Assembly (NCBI RefSeq): GCF_026008495.1
Contig: NZ_BQUN01000182.1
Location: 183,050 to 247,049 of the forward strand
DNA length: 64,000 nt
From: Streptomyces sp. A012304
GTDB lineage: Bacteria > Actinomycetota > Actinomycetes > Streptomycetales > Streptomycetaceae
Direction of reading: 5' to 3'
Shown here: positions 15,563 to 24,286 of the stretch, piece after piece
Position numbering within the stretch: position 1 is the first letter of the stretch
Layout: each line of letters begins with the position of its first letter
Notes under the pieces: generated by a model
Told to the model about the DNA's origin: nothing
Seen by the model: only the letters and a program-made list of their open reading frames with translations
The model's database searches: none
Program-made: the position numbers and the translations under genes

Positions 15563-17962
15563 TTACTTCACGTGAACCAGCGCCACCGATGCGGGCACCT
15601 CGCTGCCGTCGTCGAGGGCTGCGGTGAACGCCAGCCGGTGGTCGGTCCGGCGGGGCACGGAACGGTCGGCCGTGACCGTGAAGCCGACGCCCGTACGACC
15701 CTGGGCGGGCACACGGGCACAGGCCTCCCTCCGCGGCCGGACCGACCAGCCGGGCGCCGGGCGGGGAGTGAGCGTCACGTGCCGCGCCGAGCCGGTGAAG
15801 TTGTAGACGTCGACCGTCATGCGCGTACGACGGCTGAGACGGTAGCCCAGCGGGGGCGGGGCGTCGCCGTTGTCCTTGCCGGGGGCGGCGTCGCGCGCCG
15901 AGTAGCGCTGGCTGAGGACGATGTGCTCGGCGGGGGAGAGGGGGCGGCGCGGCGTCCTGTGGACGGCGGGTGCCGGTGACGCAGCGGCCGGTACGACGAC
16001 GTACACCGGGTCGGGTGAGGAGGTGCCCGTGACGATCCGGCGGCCCATCATGTCGTACGCGGCCCCCGGCAGGTCGAACCGCACCGACCTCGGCGCCCAC
16101 AGGACGGTGACCCGCTCGCCGCGCCCGCTGTCGAAGACGAACCCGGAGACGTCGGTGGGCAGTCGGGGCGCGGTCCCGACGAAGTGGGCCTCGCCGAGCA
16201 GCGAGGTGAGGGCCGCGAAGGCGGCGTACGCGGGCAGGGGCTGGAAGTCCCGGTCGAACAGGCCGAAGTACACGCCGTCGTCGTGGAGCGGAGGCCCCGC
16301 GAACCAGAACTGCCGCGCGTTTCCGGCGGCCAGCCCCTCCACCATGGAACGGACGAGGTACCGCGCCTGTACGACTTCCTGGGCGGGCGTCAGGTCGAGG
16401 CGCGGGCGGGCGTCGAGGAAGGCACCGCACTCGGTCATCCACAGCGGCATGCCGGACGCCCCGTACCGGCGGGCCAGTTCGTGCTGTTCGGCCGCCGCGC
16501 CCGGGAACTGCGGGTCATCCTGCTCGGCGGGGTCCGGGTAGCCGTGGAAGGCCCAGGCGTCGGCGTACCGTACGACGTCGTTGTCGAGCATCAGGTCCTG
16601 GAAGGTGCCGCTCTGCGCGATGCCGGGCAATACGACGAGAGGCGGCTGCCCTGCGGTGTCCTCGGCCGCGTCCCTGATGCCGAGCGCGGCGGCCTTGACG
16701 AACGCGGCGTGGGCGTCGCCGGTGCTGCGCGTGGTGTCGACGTCGGGTTCGTTGGAAAGCTGGAGGGCGTCCGGGGCGGCCTGCGCCAGGCGGCGGGCGT
16801 AGCGGTAGGCGTGCCGCAGGTCCGCCGGGAGCGGCAGCGACGCCTCGGTCATCGCCCACTCCGGTGCGGGCGAGACCACGTCGAGGACCGCCAGTCCGTG
16901 CGCGCCCAAGGCGCGGGTCACGCGGTCGTGGCGCGCGGTGTCGTACGCGCCGGGCTTCGGCTCGGCGGCGGGCCAGGACTGGCCGTCGCGCACCCAGCCC
17001 GCGCCCATCTGCCCTAGCGCGCGGGCGAATTCGTCGATCCGGGACGGCGGCACCAGGGAGGACACCCACAGATTGACCCCGAACCGGCTCGCGGCACCGA
17101 TGACGGGAGGCCGCTGCGGAAGGCACGCGAACCGCCCACCGACCCCCTCGACCTCGACCCGGTAGTGCCCGGGTGGCAGCCGGGGAAGCCGCACGGTCGC
17201 CGTCGTGTCCCCCGCGCGCACGGTCACCCGCCCGGCGGCGACACGCTGCCCGTGGTGGTCGGTGACCGTGTAGCGCACGTGGCGCGAGCGGGTGGCGCGG
17301 CCATCGAACCGCACGCGCAGCGGCGGGGCGGGGTCGCCGTGGCGGTGGACGGGGACCGACACCTCACGCGGGACGGGCTGCCCGGCCGGGCGTCGCCGCA
17401 GGGTGAGCGTGAAACGGTCGAGGGAGAGCATGTACGCCGTGGTGTCGTCGAGCACGACCGGCTCGGTGACGCGAAGGGTGACCGTGTTCTCGCCGCCTCG
17501 CAACTCGACCTCACCGAGCTCCAGCACGGACAGGTCCCCCCAGGCGGGCCGCGACTCGTACCAGTACGGCTGCGAGCGCGAGACCTCGGTGAACGGCCCG
17601 TCGTTCACGCGCAGTCGCAGGTACGAGCCGGCCGCCTCCGTGTGCGGCGTCTCGACGGGAGCCGTGGCGACGGCGGTCAGCGCGTACACCCCGCCCTCGG
17701 GCGCACGAACGCGGTACGCGGCGAACCAGCCGCTCCCACCCGGCGCCTCCTCTGCCGTCAGCAGCGCCAGGTACCGCCCCCGCGAGGCACGTCGGTCCCG
17801 GGCCACCGGGATGTTCGTCCGCATCGGGGACTCACCCTGCACGGTGATGACCACCGGTGCCGCACCGCTTCCCATCACCCCGGCCGCCCGGCTCGCCCCC
17901 ACCACGGACGCCCCCGCTGCCCCGAGTCCTGCCGCAATCGCCATACGCCTGTCGAAGTCCAT
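15563..17962 (-). CDS. Secreted glycoside-hydrolase-like protein (GH clan A type barrel)
   Basis: A 799-residue exported protein. The N-terminus MDFDRRMAIAAGLGAAG with a following Ala/Gly-rich core is a signal peptide, possibly Tat-type because of the RR. Residues about 50-300 are beta-rich, carbohydrate-binding-like modules. From about residue 300 a TIM-barrel hydrolase begins (FGVNLWVSS), with SNEPD carrying the likely acid/base Glu405 and WMTECGAF carrying the likely nucleophile Glu511. These are in the order seen in GH5/GH39-like clan A enzymes. A C-terminal beta domain follows. The start is ATG 17962, where the signal peptide begins. The gene stands alone; the substrate is unknown. Confidence 0.75.
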   Translation of the reverse strand: MDFDRRMAIAAGLGAAGASVVGASRAAGVMGSGAAPVVITVQGESPMRTNIPVARDRRASRGRYLALLTAEEAPGGSGWFAAYRVRAPEGGVYALTAVATAPVETPHTEAAGSYLRLRVNDGPFTEVSRSQPYWYESRPAWGDLSVLELGEVELRGGENTVTLRVTEPVVLDDTTAYMLSLDRFTLTLRRRPAGQPVPREVSVPVHRHGDPAPPLRVRFDGRATRSRHVRYTVTDHHGQRVAAGRVTVRAGDTTATVRLPRLPPGHYRVEVEGVGGRFACLPQRPPVIGAASRFGVNLWVSSLVPPSRIDEFARALGQMGAGWVRDGQSWPAAEPKPGAYDTARHDRVTRALGAHGLAVLDVVSPAPEWAMTEASLPLPADLRHAYRYARRLAQAAPDALQLSNEPDVDTTRSTGDAHAAFVKAAALGIRDAAEDTAGQPPLVVLPGIAQSGTFQDLMLDNDVVRYADAWAFHGYPDPAEQDDPQFPGAAAEQHELARRYGASGMPLWMTECGAFLDARPRLDLTPAQEVVQARYLVRSMVEGLAAGNARQFWFAGPPLHDDGVYFGLFDRDFQPLPAYAAFAALTSLLGEAHFVGTAPRLPTDVSGFVFDSGRGERVTVLWAPRSVRFDLPGAAYDMMGRRIVTGTSSPDPVYVVVPAAASPAPAVHRTPRRPLSPAEHIVLSQRYSARDAAPGKDNGDAPPPLGYRLSRRTRMTVDVYNFTGSARHVTLTPRPAPGWSVRPRREACARVPAQGRTGVGFTVTADRSVPRRTDHRLAFTAALDDGSEVPASVALVHVK

Positions 17963-18184
17963 ACGTCCAGCAGACGCGTCGAAGGTCCGGCCGGGCGTCG
18001 TGCGTGAGGACAACCGAACCCGGAGGTGCCTCTCGGGGCGTTCACCTAAGGACGAGCTAACGGGGGTGTGTCATTCGCCGTGACCACGGACGGCTCTGGC
18101 CATGACTCGGGCCTGGCCGGGCCGAACTCCTTGCCGCGCCTGGGCGGCCGGCCGTGGGATCGTAGGCGGCAGGCGGGTCCTGGC

Positions 18185-19072
18185 TCAGGCGTCGACCGGG
18201 CGCCAGGCTGGTCGGTCCCCGTCGGAGTGGACTCGGCCGAAGACCACGTCGGCGAAGTGCTGGCCGAATCCGATGGTGTCGGGCTGGGTCAGCTCGGTGA
18301 TCAGGGTGCGACGGAAGCTCTCGTTCTGTCCGCGGTCGTGGTCGAAGGAGAACGCGAGTTCCGGGTTACCGATCTGGACGGGGGAGTGGAAGACGTCACC
18401 GAAGACGACCACCCGTTTCCCGCCCGCACTGATCACGTAGCCGGTGTGCCCGGCGCTGTGGCCCGGCATGAGCATGACGCGGACGCCGGGGAAGATCTCC
18501 TCTCCGTCGGTCACGGTGCGCACCCGCGGTCGCAGCGTGTCGAGGATCTCGCTGGTCAAGCCACTGTCTTCGGGGCGGGGAGGGTGGGTCCACTCGGGGT
18601 CGGTGATCACGTAGTCGGCGCTGGTGAAGGCGGGCAGGTCACCGCCCGGGGCGGGGTGGTAGGCCCATCCGATGTGGTCGGGGTGCAGGTGGGTGAACGC
18701 GACGGCCTCGATCTGCGCGGGGGTGCGTCCGAGCTTGGCGAGGTTGTCCAGCAGTGCGCCGCCGCTGAGCGTGCCGACGGGGCTCAGCGGCGGCTCGATG
18801 GTCTGCGGGCCGAACCCGGCGTCGATCAGCAGGGCGCGGCCGTCGCGTTCCACGAGCAGTCCTCCGACGCCGGCCACCAGGTGCCCGGCCTCGTCGAGGT
18901 ATTCGGGGTGCTGTGCCCAGAACTCCTCGGTGGCGTCCGGCAGGCAGACGCGGGCATCGAGCAGGGCCGTGCCGTCCGGTACGTAGCTCAGCTTCGTGTC
19001 GCCGAGCGTCAGGGACCGGATGCCCGACGGTCGCCGCAGCCGCTCGTCCAGGTGTGATGCCGTGTCCGTCAT
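18185..19072 (-). CDS. Metallo-beta-lactamase-fold hydrolase
   Basis: A 295-residue enzyme with the metal motif THLHPDHIGW (His128, His130, Asp132, His133), a later PGHSAGHTGY histidine, and VVFGDVFH with the bridging Asp. This is the fold of AHL lactonases, arylsulfatase-like enzymes and related hydrolases; it has no signal peptide and is cytoplasmic. The start is ATG 19072, preceded by GGAGG at good distance. It is the third gene of a minus-strand run (SDR, DUF1330, this gene) whose first gene faces the tetR at 20605. The three are probably co-regulated although the gaps are 146-187 bp. Confidence 0.87.
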   Translation of the reverse strand: MTDTASHLDERLRRPSGIRSLTLGDTKLSYVPDGTALLDARVCLPDATEEFWAQHPEYLDEAGHLVAGVGGLLVERDGRALLIDAGFGPQTIEPPLSPVGTLSGGALLDNLAKLGRTPAQIEAVAFTHLHPDHIGWAYHPAPGGDLPAFTSADYVITDPEWTHPPRPEDSGLTSEILDTLRPRVRTVTDGEEIFPGVRVMLMPGHSAGHTGYVISAGGKRVVVFGDVFHSPVQIGNPELAFSFDHDRGQNESFRRTLITELTQPDTIGFGQHFADVVFGRVHSDGDRPAWRPVDA

Positions 19073-19217
19073 AGGTTCGACCTCCATGTGCTGATGGCTT
19101 TCAAAGGTTCAAGTCCCCGATCGACCCGGTGCCCGCGGTCACGACGAGGCCCGGTCCCTTCGACCCTCGGGATCAGGCGGGCATCGTGGCCACCTTCCGG
19201 CGAGGTTGCCGGCGTTC

Positions 19218-19550
19218 TTACTGGCCGATGAAGTGCGGGGCGTCATCGTTGTTCTCGAAGGCCCAGAGATTGCTGTCGGTGCCCTCGACACGCGCTTTGC
19301 GATGGGGTGCGTACTCCGGGTCGGCCATGAAGCTGTCGAGCGCTTCCCTCGTCGGGAAGGACACCACGACCATCGCGTCCGGAACCGGCAGCGTCTCGCC
19401 CTCGACGAGCTCGATCCCGTTGGGAGGCGAGTCCGAGACGCCCAGGAAGTGTCCCCCGTGCCGGTGAGCGATGGGTCCGACGTTCGCCGAGTACTCCTCG
19501 ACCCAGTCCAGTGACTTGACCTTCAGGTGTGCGACCAGCAGCGCGGTCAT
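19218..19550 (-). CDS. DUF1330-family protein
   Basis: A 110-residue protein with the ferredoxin-like dimeric alpha/beta-barrel pattern of DUF1330 (VVVSFPTREALDSFMADPEY is the hallmark segment). The start is ATG 19550 with AGAGGAG upstream. The family is small, cytoplasmic and of unknown function, often next to oxidoreductases. Here it lies between an SDR and a metallo-hydrolase on the same strand. Confidence 0.82.
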   Translation of the reverse strand: MTALLVAHLKVKSLDWVEEYSANVGPIAHRHGGHFLGVSDSPPNGIELVEGETLPVPDAMVVVSFPTREALDSFMADPEYAPHRKARVEGTDSNLWAFENNDDAPHFIGQ

Positions 19551-19737
19551 GAATGCTCCTCTTTCGTTGTGTGACTGACGTGTTCTTGCATGTGCTCGAT
19601 CAGGCCCGGCGTTCCTTTTCCGGCGTCCGGGCCAGGGGCGGTGACCTCGTGCCCGGTGGCGGCGCAGTGCCGTGCGAGGCCGCCACCGACGAAGCCGGTG
19701 GCTTTCCCGCACGAGGATCCGCGTGGTGCGCTGCCGT

Positions 19738-20493
19738 TCAGCCGGGGAAGACGGCGAGGTCGCCGCCGTCGGCCGCGAGGACCGCGCCGTTGATGTAGCT
19801 GCTGTTGGGGCTCGCCAGGAACAGCACGATGTCCGCGATCTCCTCGGGCTCGCCCAGCTTGCCCCGGGCGTTGACCGCCTTGCCCATCGCCTCGGCGTTG
19901 TCCCCGAACATCGGCAGGGTGCCTTCGGTGAGGACCGCGCCGGGCGAGATGGCGTTGACGCGAACGCCCTGCCCGCCGAATTCCGACGCCCAGTACCGGG
20001 TCAGGGTCTCGGCGCCCGCCTTGGAGGCGGCGTACGCCCCGCCCACCGGCAGCGTGATCCGCGCGACGTTCGAGGTGATCGTGATGATCGATCCGCTCCC
20101 GCGGCCGGCCATGCCCGGCGCGAGCGCGCCGACCAGGAGGAACGGGGTGCGGGTGTTGATCGCGATGTGCTTGTCGAAGGCGGCCGCGTCGGTCGCGGGC
20201 GTGGCCGCGAACTCGTACACCCCGGCGTTGTTCACCAGGATGTCCACCTCGCCGGCCTCGCTCGCCAGCCGCAGGGCCTCGTCGGCGTCGGTGAGGTCGG
20301 CGGCCACGAACCGCGCCCGGCCACCCTGGCCGACGATCTCGTCGACCAGGGCCGCACCCCGCTCCAGGGACCGCCCGTGCAGGACGACCTCGGCTCCTGC
20401 CGCAGCCAGCCGCAGCGCGATCGCCCGGCCGATCCCGGACGTGGCCCCGGTGACCAGTGCCGTACTTCCCGTGAGGGTGTTTTCGCTGCTCAT
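19738..20493 (-). CDS. Short-chain dehydrogenase/reductase
   Basis: A 251-residue classical SDR. The cofactor loop TGATSGIG is at residues 15-22, NNAG at 88-91, and the catalytic set is Ser141 with Tyr154-x-x-x-Lys158 (YAASK). The C-terminal GAVLAADGG is the usual SDR end. It reduces or oxidises a carbonyl/alcohol with NAD(P)(H); the His-Gly-Arg after beta-2 suggests NADPH. The start is ATG 20493 behind GAGGAG. It is divergent from the tetR at 20605 and first in the run with the DUF1330 and metallo-hydrolase genes. Confidence 0.9.
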   Translation of the reverse strand: MSSENTLTGSTALVTGATSGIGRAIALRLAAAGAEVVLHGRSLERGAALVDEIVGQGGRARFVAADLTDADEALRLASEAGEVDILVNNAGVYEFAATPATDAAAFDKHIAINTRTPFLLVGALAPGMAGRGSGSIITITSNVARITLPVGGAYAASKAGAETLTRYWASEFGGQGVRVNAISPGAVLTEGTLPMFGDNAEAMGKAVNARGKLGEPEEIADIVLFLASPNSSYINGAVLAADGGDLAVFPG

Positions 20494-20543
20494 GTGATGT
20501 CTCCTCATTCGTTTGACCCGACGGCAGTCAACATACGCCAGCC

Positions 20544-20558
20544 TGGCAACGATTGCCA
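20544..20558. promoter_or_regulatory. Putative TetR operator between the SDR and tetR genes
   Basis: TGGCAA-CGA-TTGCCA is an inverted repeat with perfect 6-bp arms in the 111-bp divergent gap. Related TTGGCA sequence recurs at 20579-20584. Confidence 0.55.
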
Positions 20559-20604
20559 AACTGCCTATGTGTGCCCTCTTGGCATCGCTTGATACGGTGG
20601 ATGC

Positions 20605-21192
20605 ATGACCGTGTGGGAGCGCTCGCGACAACTGGCGAGCCAGGAGATTCTCGACGCCGCTGTGCGGCTGTTCACCACCCAGGGCTACGAGGAGACGACG
20701 ACCACCCAGATCGCACGCGAGGCCGGCGTCTCCCAGCGCACCCTGTACCGCTACTTCGGCACCAAGGAGGACCTGCTCTGCGGCGACCAGGACGAACTCG
20801 GCGCCCTGTTGCGGCGCACCGTCGAGGAGCAGCCCGCCGAAGTGTCCGCTTGGCAGGCGCTGCGCGCCGGTTTCGTGACGCTCCTGAGCACCCATGACTC
20901 CCTGGAGCGGACACGCGCGGTCTCGACACTGATCTTCCGCACGCCCGTACTGCGCGCCGCCCTCATGCAGAAACGGCTGCAGTGGCAGACCGATCTGCTG
21001 CCGACCATGCGGGCCAGGCTGCTCGCCGCCGGGCGCGAGGGCATCGCCGCCGAGCATGAGGCGCGGACCGTCATCGCCGTCTCCTTCGCCTGCGTCGACT
21101 CAGCGACCGCCACCTGGATCCAGACCGGCGACTCGCAGGACCTCGTGGCCCTGTACGACGAGGCGCTCGCGTACGCACGCGCCTCGGCCTGA
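20605..21192 (+). CDS. TetR-family regulator
   Basis: A 195-residue TetR protein. The helix-turn-helix covers about residues 24-58 (TTTQIAREAGVSQRTLYRYFGTKEDL) and the rest is a helical sensor domain. TACGGT ends 6 nt before ATG 20605, so the transcript may be leaderless. It is divergent from the SDR/DUF1330/metallo-hydrolase run and probably represses it through the TGGCAA dyad. Confidence 0.88.
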   Translation: MTVWERSRQLASQEILDAAVRLFTTQGYEETTTTQIAREAGVSQRTLYRYFGTKEDLLCGDQDELGALLRRTVEEQPAEVSAWQALRAGFVTLLSTHDSLERTRAVSTLIFRTPVLRAALMQKRLQWQTDLLPTMRARLLAAGREGIAAEHEARTVIAVSFACVDSATATWIQTGDSQDLVALYDEALAYARASA

Positions 21193-21224
21193 CCGCACGG
21201 TTCAGCAGGATGAGACCCCGCCCG

Positions 21225-22245
21225 GCGAAGAGCCGATCACGATCTCCAGCATCCGCGCCTATTTCACCTGCGTACGCCACTTCCTGGCGTGGGCACAACG
21301 ACCGGCCCCGGCCCTGGCGCTCGTCGGGCCGGACGTGCACCGCCTCGGCGGGCACCGCCACCGCACCCTGACCGCGCTCGCCACCGCGTACCCGCAACGC
21401 CGTGGAGGTCGCCCCGTCCGGCATCGCAGCCGAGGCCCGGGCCGCCCTGGCCGCTGCCGGGGCCCGCGTCACCGCGCCCGCCGGGGCGGTGCCCGTCGCG
21501 CTCGCGGTGTCCGGGGCCGTCGCCGCGGCGGTGGCCGCTGCCGGGCGGCGGGCGTTCGCCTCCCGTCGCCGGCCCACGGCCGCACGGCGCTTCCCGCACC
21601 AGGCCACGCTTCGCCCGCTGCCTGACCGAGGTCGCCTGTATCCGCACCGGCCGCCGCCTCACCGGCGGCACGGCCACGGTGGTGGTGCTCAGCGCCAGCG
21701 AGGCCCTGCACGACGCGCCGCGCTGCTCGACGGGCCGCACACCCGGTCCGTCCACGAGCTCGTCACCGCCGAGGACGCCGTGCTGCGGCTGGCCGGCCGC
21801 TTGGCCCGCCGCGCCGAGCGGCGGGTGCGGGTGCTCGCCCCCACCGACGCCGTGCGCGACGAGCTGACCACCGTCTTCCCCCGTCCGCCGCTCCCGGTGC
21901 GGCCGTTCGCTGTCGCCGACGACGGCGACCGGCTCACCGACGCCGAACGGCGCCGGGCCCGCCTCGCCTTCGGTATCCCGACCGCCGAGGCGGCCGTGTG
22001 CTTGGTCGGCGGCTAAGATCCGCGCCGTCTGCGCCGCCCGTGACGCCACGCTCGTGGCCCGCCGGCCCGGGGCCGGCAAGGAGTCCGGGCTCGTCATCGA
22101 CGCCGTACGCCTGGGCGTCCCGCTGATCGTCTCCACCACGACCCGCACCTGACCAAGACCCTCGCCGGGCAGGACTGGGTTCGCCTCTTCCCGCATGGCG
22201 ACGGCGCCGCCCTGGCCGGCCTCCTGCGTGACTCGGCCTGGTTCA
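21225..22245 (+). pseudogene. Broken family 4 glycosyltransferase
   Basis: Glycosyltransferase-like segments occur in succession in different frames. They are ALALVGPDVHRLGGH (near 21310), VEVAPSGIAAEARAALAAAG (near 21403), FARCLTEVACIRTGRRLTGG (near 21610), then HELVTAEDAVLRLAGRLARR through ARLAFGIPTAEAAVCLVGG ending with a stop at about 22016. Donor-site-like pieces follow (AARDATLVARRPGAGKESGL, DAVRLGVPLIVST). At least three frameshifts and one internal deletion are needed. The 3' end runs up to the stop codon of the epoxide hydrolase on the other strand. Confidence 0.65.
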
Positions 22246-23229
22246 GCTCTGAATCGTGGCGAGCCAGTCGGTCAGCAGGCTGTTGACCTCGTCGGGGCGT
22301 TCCTGCTGGATCCAGTGGCCGCAGCCTTCCAGGAGGTGGGAGGCCGACAGGCGGGGGAGGGTGGTGGGGAAGGCGTGGATGGCGTCGGACATCCAGGTGG
22401 TGGAGGCGTCCAGGGCGCCGCCGATGAACAGGGATGGCTGCTTGATCGGGGCTCCGCGGTGCGGGGCGAGGTCTTCCCAGTCGCGGTCCATGTTGCGGTA
22501 GCGGTTGAGGGCGCCGGTCAGGCCGGTGCGCTCGAACTCCGCGGCGCAGATTTCGAGGTCCTCCTCGCTCAACCATGCCGGGAGCGGGCCGGCGGGGAAA
22601 CGGTCGCGCAGTCGGCCGCCGTAGGCGACGAAGTGCGGGTCGGGCTCGCCCTCGGCGGGCATGGTGTCGGCGGACAGGGCCGCGTAGAAGCCAGCGAGCC
22701 AGCCCCGGACGTCGGGCTCGATCTCCGCCTCGGCACGGCCGGGCTCCTGGAAGTAGGAGACGTAGAACTCCTGCTCGGGGCCGCCCATCTGGCCGAAGAT
22801 GTCGGTGGGGCGGGGGCCGCCGGGCGGCGCGTACGGGACGCTCAGCAAGCCGACCGCGCGGAAGACTCCGGGGTGGAGCAGGGCGGAGGCGGCGGCGATG
22901 TTGGAGCCCCAGTCGTGGCCGACGATCACCGCGCTCTCCTCGCCGAGGGCGCGCACGACGGCGACGTTGTCCTCCACCAGGTCGAGCATTCGGTAGGCGT
23001 CGGTGGCGGCGGGCTTGGAGGAGCGGCCGTAGCCGCGCACGTCGATCGCCACTGCCCGGTACCCGGCCGCGGCGAGGGCCGGGAGCTGGTGGCGCCAGGA
23101 GTACCAGGACTCGGGGAAGCCGTGCACGAGCAGGACCAACGGGCCGGTGCCCTGCTCCACCAGGTGCAGGCGCCCGGCTGGGGCCTGGACGGTGCGGTGG
23201 CGGAGTGCGGCAGTCGGCTCGGACCGCAT
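22243..23229 (-). CDS. Epoxide hydrolase-like alpha/beta hydrolase
   Basis: A 328-residue enzyme with HGFPES at residues 36-41, the nucleophile Asp106 in GHDWGS, a lid region with a proton-donor Tyr candidate (FYVSYFQEPG), and the catalytic His in EGCGHWIQQE. These are soluble epoxide hydrolase features; the enzyme opens epoxides to diols in the cytoplasm. The start is ATG 23229 with AGGAGAAG upstream. It faces a frameshifted XRE-cupin regulator, and a strong dyad lies between them. Confidence 0.9.
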   Translation of the reverse strand: MRSEPTAALRHRTVQAPAGRLHLVEQGTGPLVLLVHGFPESWYSWRHQLPALAAAGYRAVAIDVRGYGRSSKPAATDAYRMLDLVEDNVAVVRALGEESAVIVGHDWGSNIAAASALLHPGVFRAVGLLSVPYAPPGGPRPTDIFGQMGGPEQEFYVSYFQEPGRAEAEIEPDVRGWLAGFYAALSADTMPAEGEPDPHFVAYGGRLRDRFPAGPLPAWLSEEDLEICAAEFERTGLTGALNRYRNMDRDWEDLAPHRGAPIKQPSLFIGGALDASTTWMSDAIHAFPTTLPRLSASHLLEGCGHWIQQERPDEVNSLLTDWLATIQS

Positions 23230-23310
23230 GGGGGACTTCTCCTCGGTTCGTGGGCGGCCGGCGGGAATCCATCGATCATGCGGCGCTGCGGCCACTCGGC
23301 GCGATCAGCG

Positions 23311-23325
23311 TTGCCATTCTGGCAA
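23311..23325. promoter_or_regulatory. Operator-like dyad between epoxide hydrolase and XRE-cupin genes
   Basis: TTGCCA-TTC-TGGCAA has perfect 6-bp arms and a 3-bp spacer, about midway in the 145-bp divergent gap. It is a likely binding site for the XRE-cupin protein. Confidence 0.55.
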
Positions 23326-23374
23326 GGTTGCAGGACAGGGCGGTGAAGCGGCATGGCGGGAAGGAACGGGGACG

Positions 23375-24005
23375 ATGGCAGGTGACGACGTGACCCAGAC
23401 GCTGGCGGCGATGGGGCCGCGGCTGCGGGTCGTGCGCGAACGCCGCGGCGTCACACTCGCCGCTGTCAGCTGCGCGACCGGCATCTCGCCCAGCACGCTG
23501 TCGCGGATCGAGACCGGCCGGCGCAAGCCCACCCTGGAGGTGGTGCTGCGACTGGCGGAGGAATACGGAGTCGCCCTGGACGAGCTGGTCGGCACCGCAC
23601 CCGCCCCTGCGGCCGAGTCCCGCAGCGCGGCGCCGCACAGCTTCGGCGATGACAAGGCGGTGTTGCCGCTGACCCAGTACGTCGGCGGCCTGCACGCCCA
23701 CAAGCACGTGCTGCCTGCCGTCGCGGAGCCGCCTGGGCGGCCCCGGCAGGTGTCCCACGAGGGCTACGAGTGGCTGTGCGTCCTGTACGGGCGGTTGTGG
23801 ATCGCACTCGGCGACCAGGACCTACGTCCTGACTGCCGGGGACGTCGTCGAGTTCGACACCCGCATCCCTCACGGAGTCGCAAACGCCGGATCCACCGGA
23901 CCGGTCGAGTATCTGATCATGTTCGGGCCTCAGGGAGAACGTCTACGGCTGCGCACCCCTCCAGCCGCTGGTCGCGGGACCGGTGACACAAAGGCTGCTG
24001 AATGA
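23375..24005 (+). pseudogene. XRE-cupin transcriptional regulator with a frameshift
   Basis: From ATG 23375 the frame encodes an XRE helix-turn-helix (LRVVRERRGVTLAAVSCATG, then SPSTLSRIETGRRKPT) followed by a cupin sensor domain, up to WIALGDQD near 23820. The cupin then continues in another frame as YVLTAGDVVEFDTRIPHGVA and VEYLIMFGPQGERLRL, to TGA 24003-24005. One extra base in GGACCTACG explains it. This is either a true pseudogene or a sequencing error; reading the two frames together gives about 209 residues, normal for the family. It probably regulated the facing epoxide hydrolase. Confidence 0.7.
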
Positions 24006-24097
24006 GCAGATGTGACAGGCCGCGTGCCTCGTCGGTGACAACCACACTGCTTCGGTCGGCCTCATTCGCCACGTTTGACCAGGAAGAAGAGCTAGGG

Positions 24098-24256
24098 TCA
24101 GACGATGCGGACTGGCACCCCGCACCCTGCCAGCAGGTGCGCCAGCGCGTCGGCCTCTTCCTCGGGCAGGGCCACGTCGGCCAGGCGGCGGGCGATGGCG
24201 TACTCCTCGGCGAGCGCACGGAAGGCCGATACCGCCGTCCGTGCGGAATGGCTCAC
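24098..24256 (-). CDS. Short hypothetical protein or gene fragment
   Basis: A 52-codon frame starting at GTG 24256 with good coding composition: FRALAEEYAIARRLADVALP, EEEADALAHLLAGCGVPVRI. It is helical and acidic, and could be the C-terminus of a lost gene, because no ribosome-binding site is visible. It is divergent from the TPR-like gene at 24287. No family is recognised. Confidence 0.3.
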   Translation of the reverse strand: MSHSARTAVSAFRALAEEYAIARRLADVALPEEEADALAHLLAGCGVPVRIV

Positions 24257-24286
24257 AGAACATGTGGCCACGGGTATTCTCTGGCG

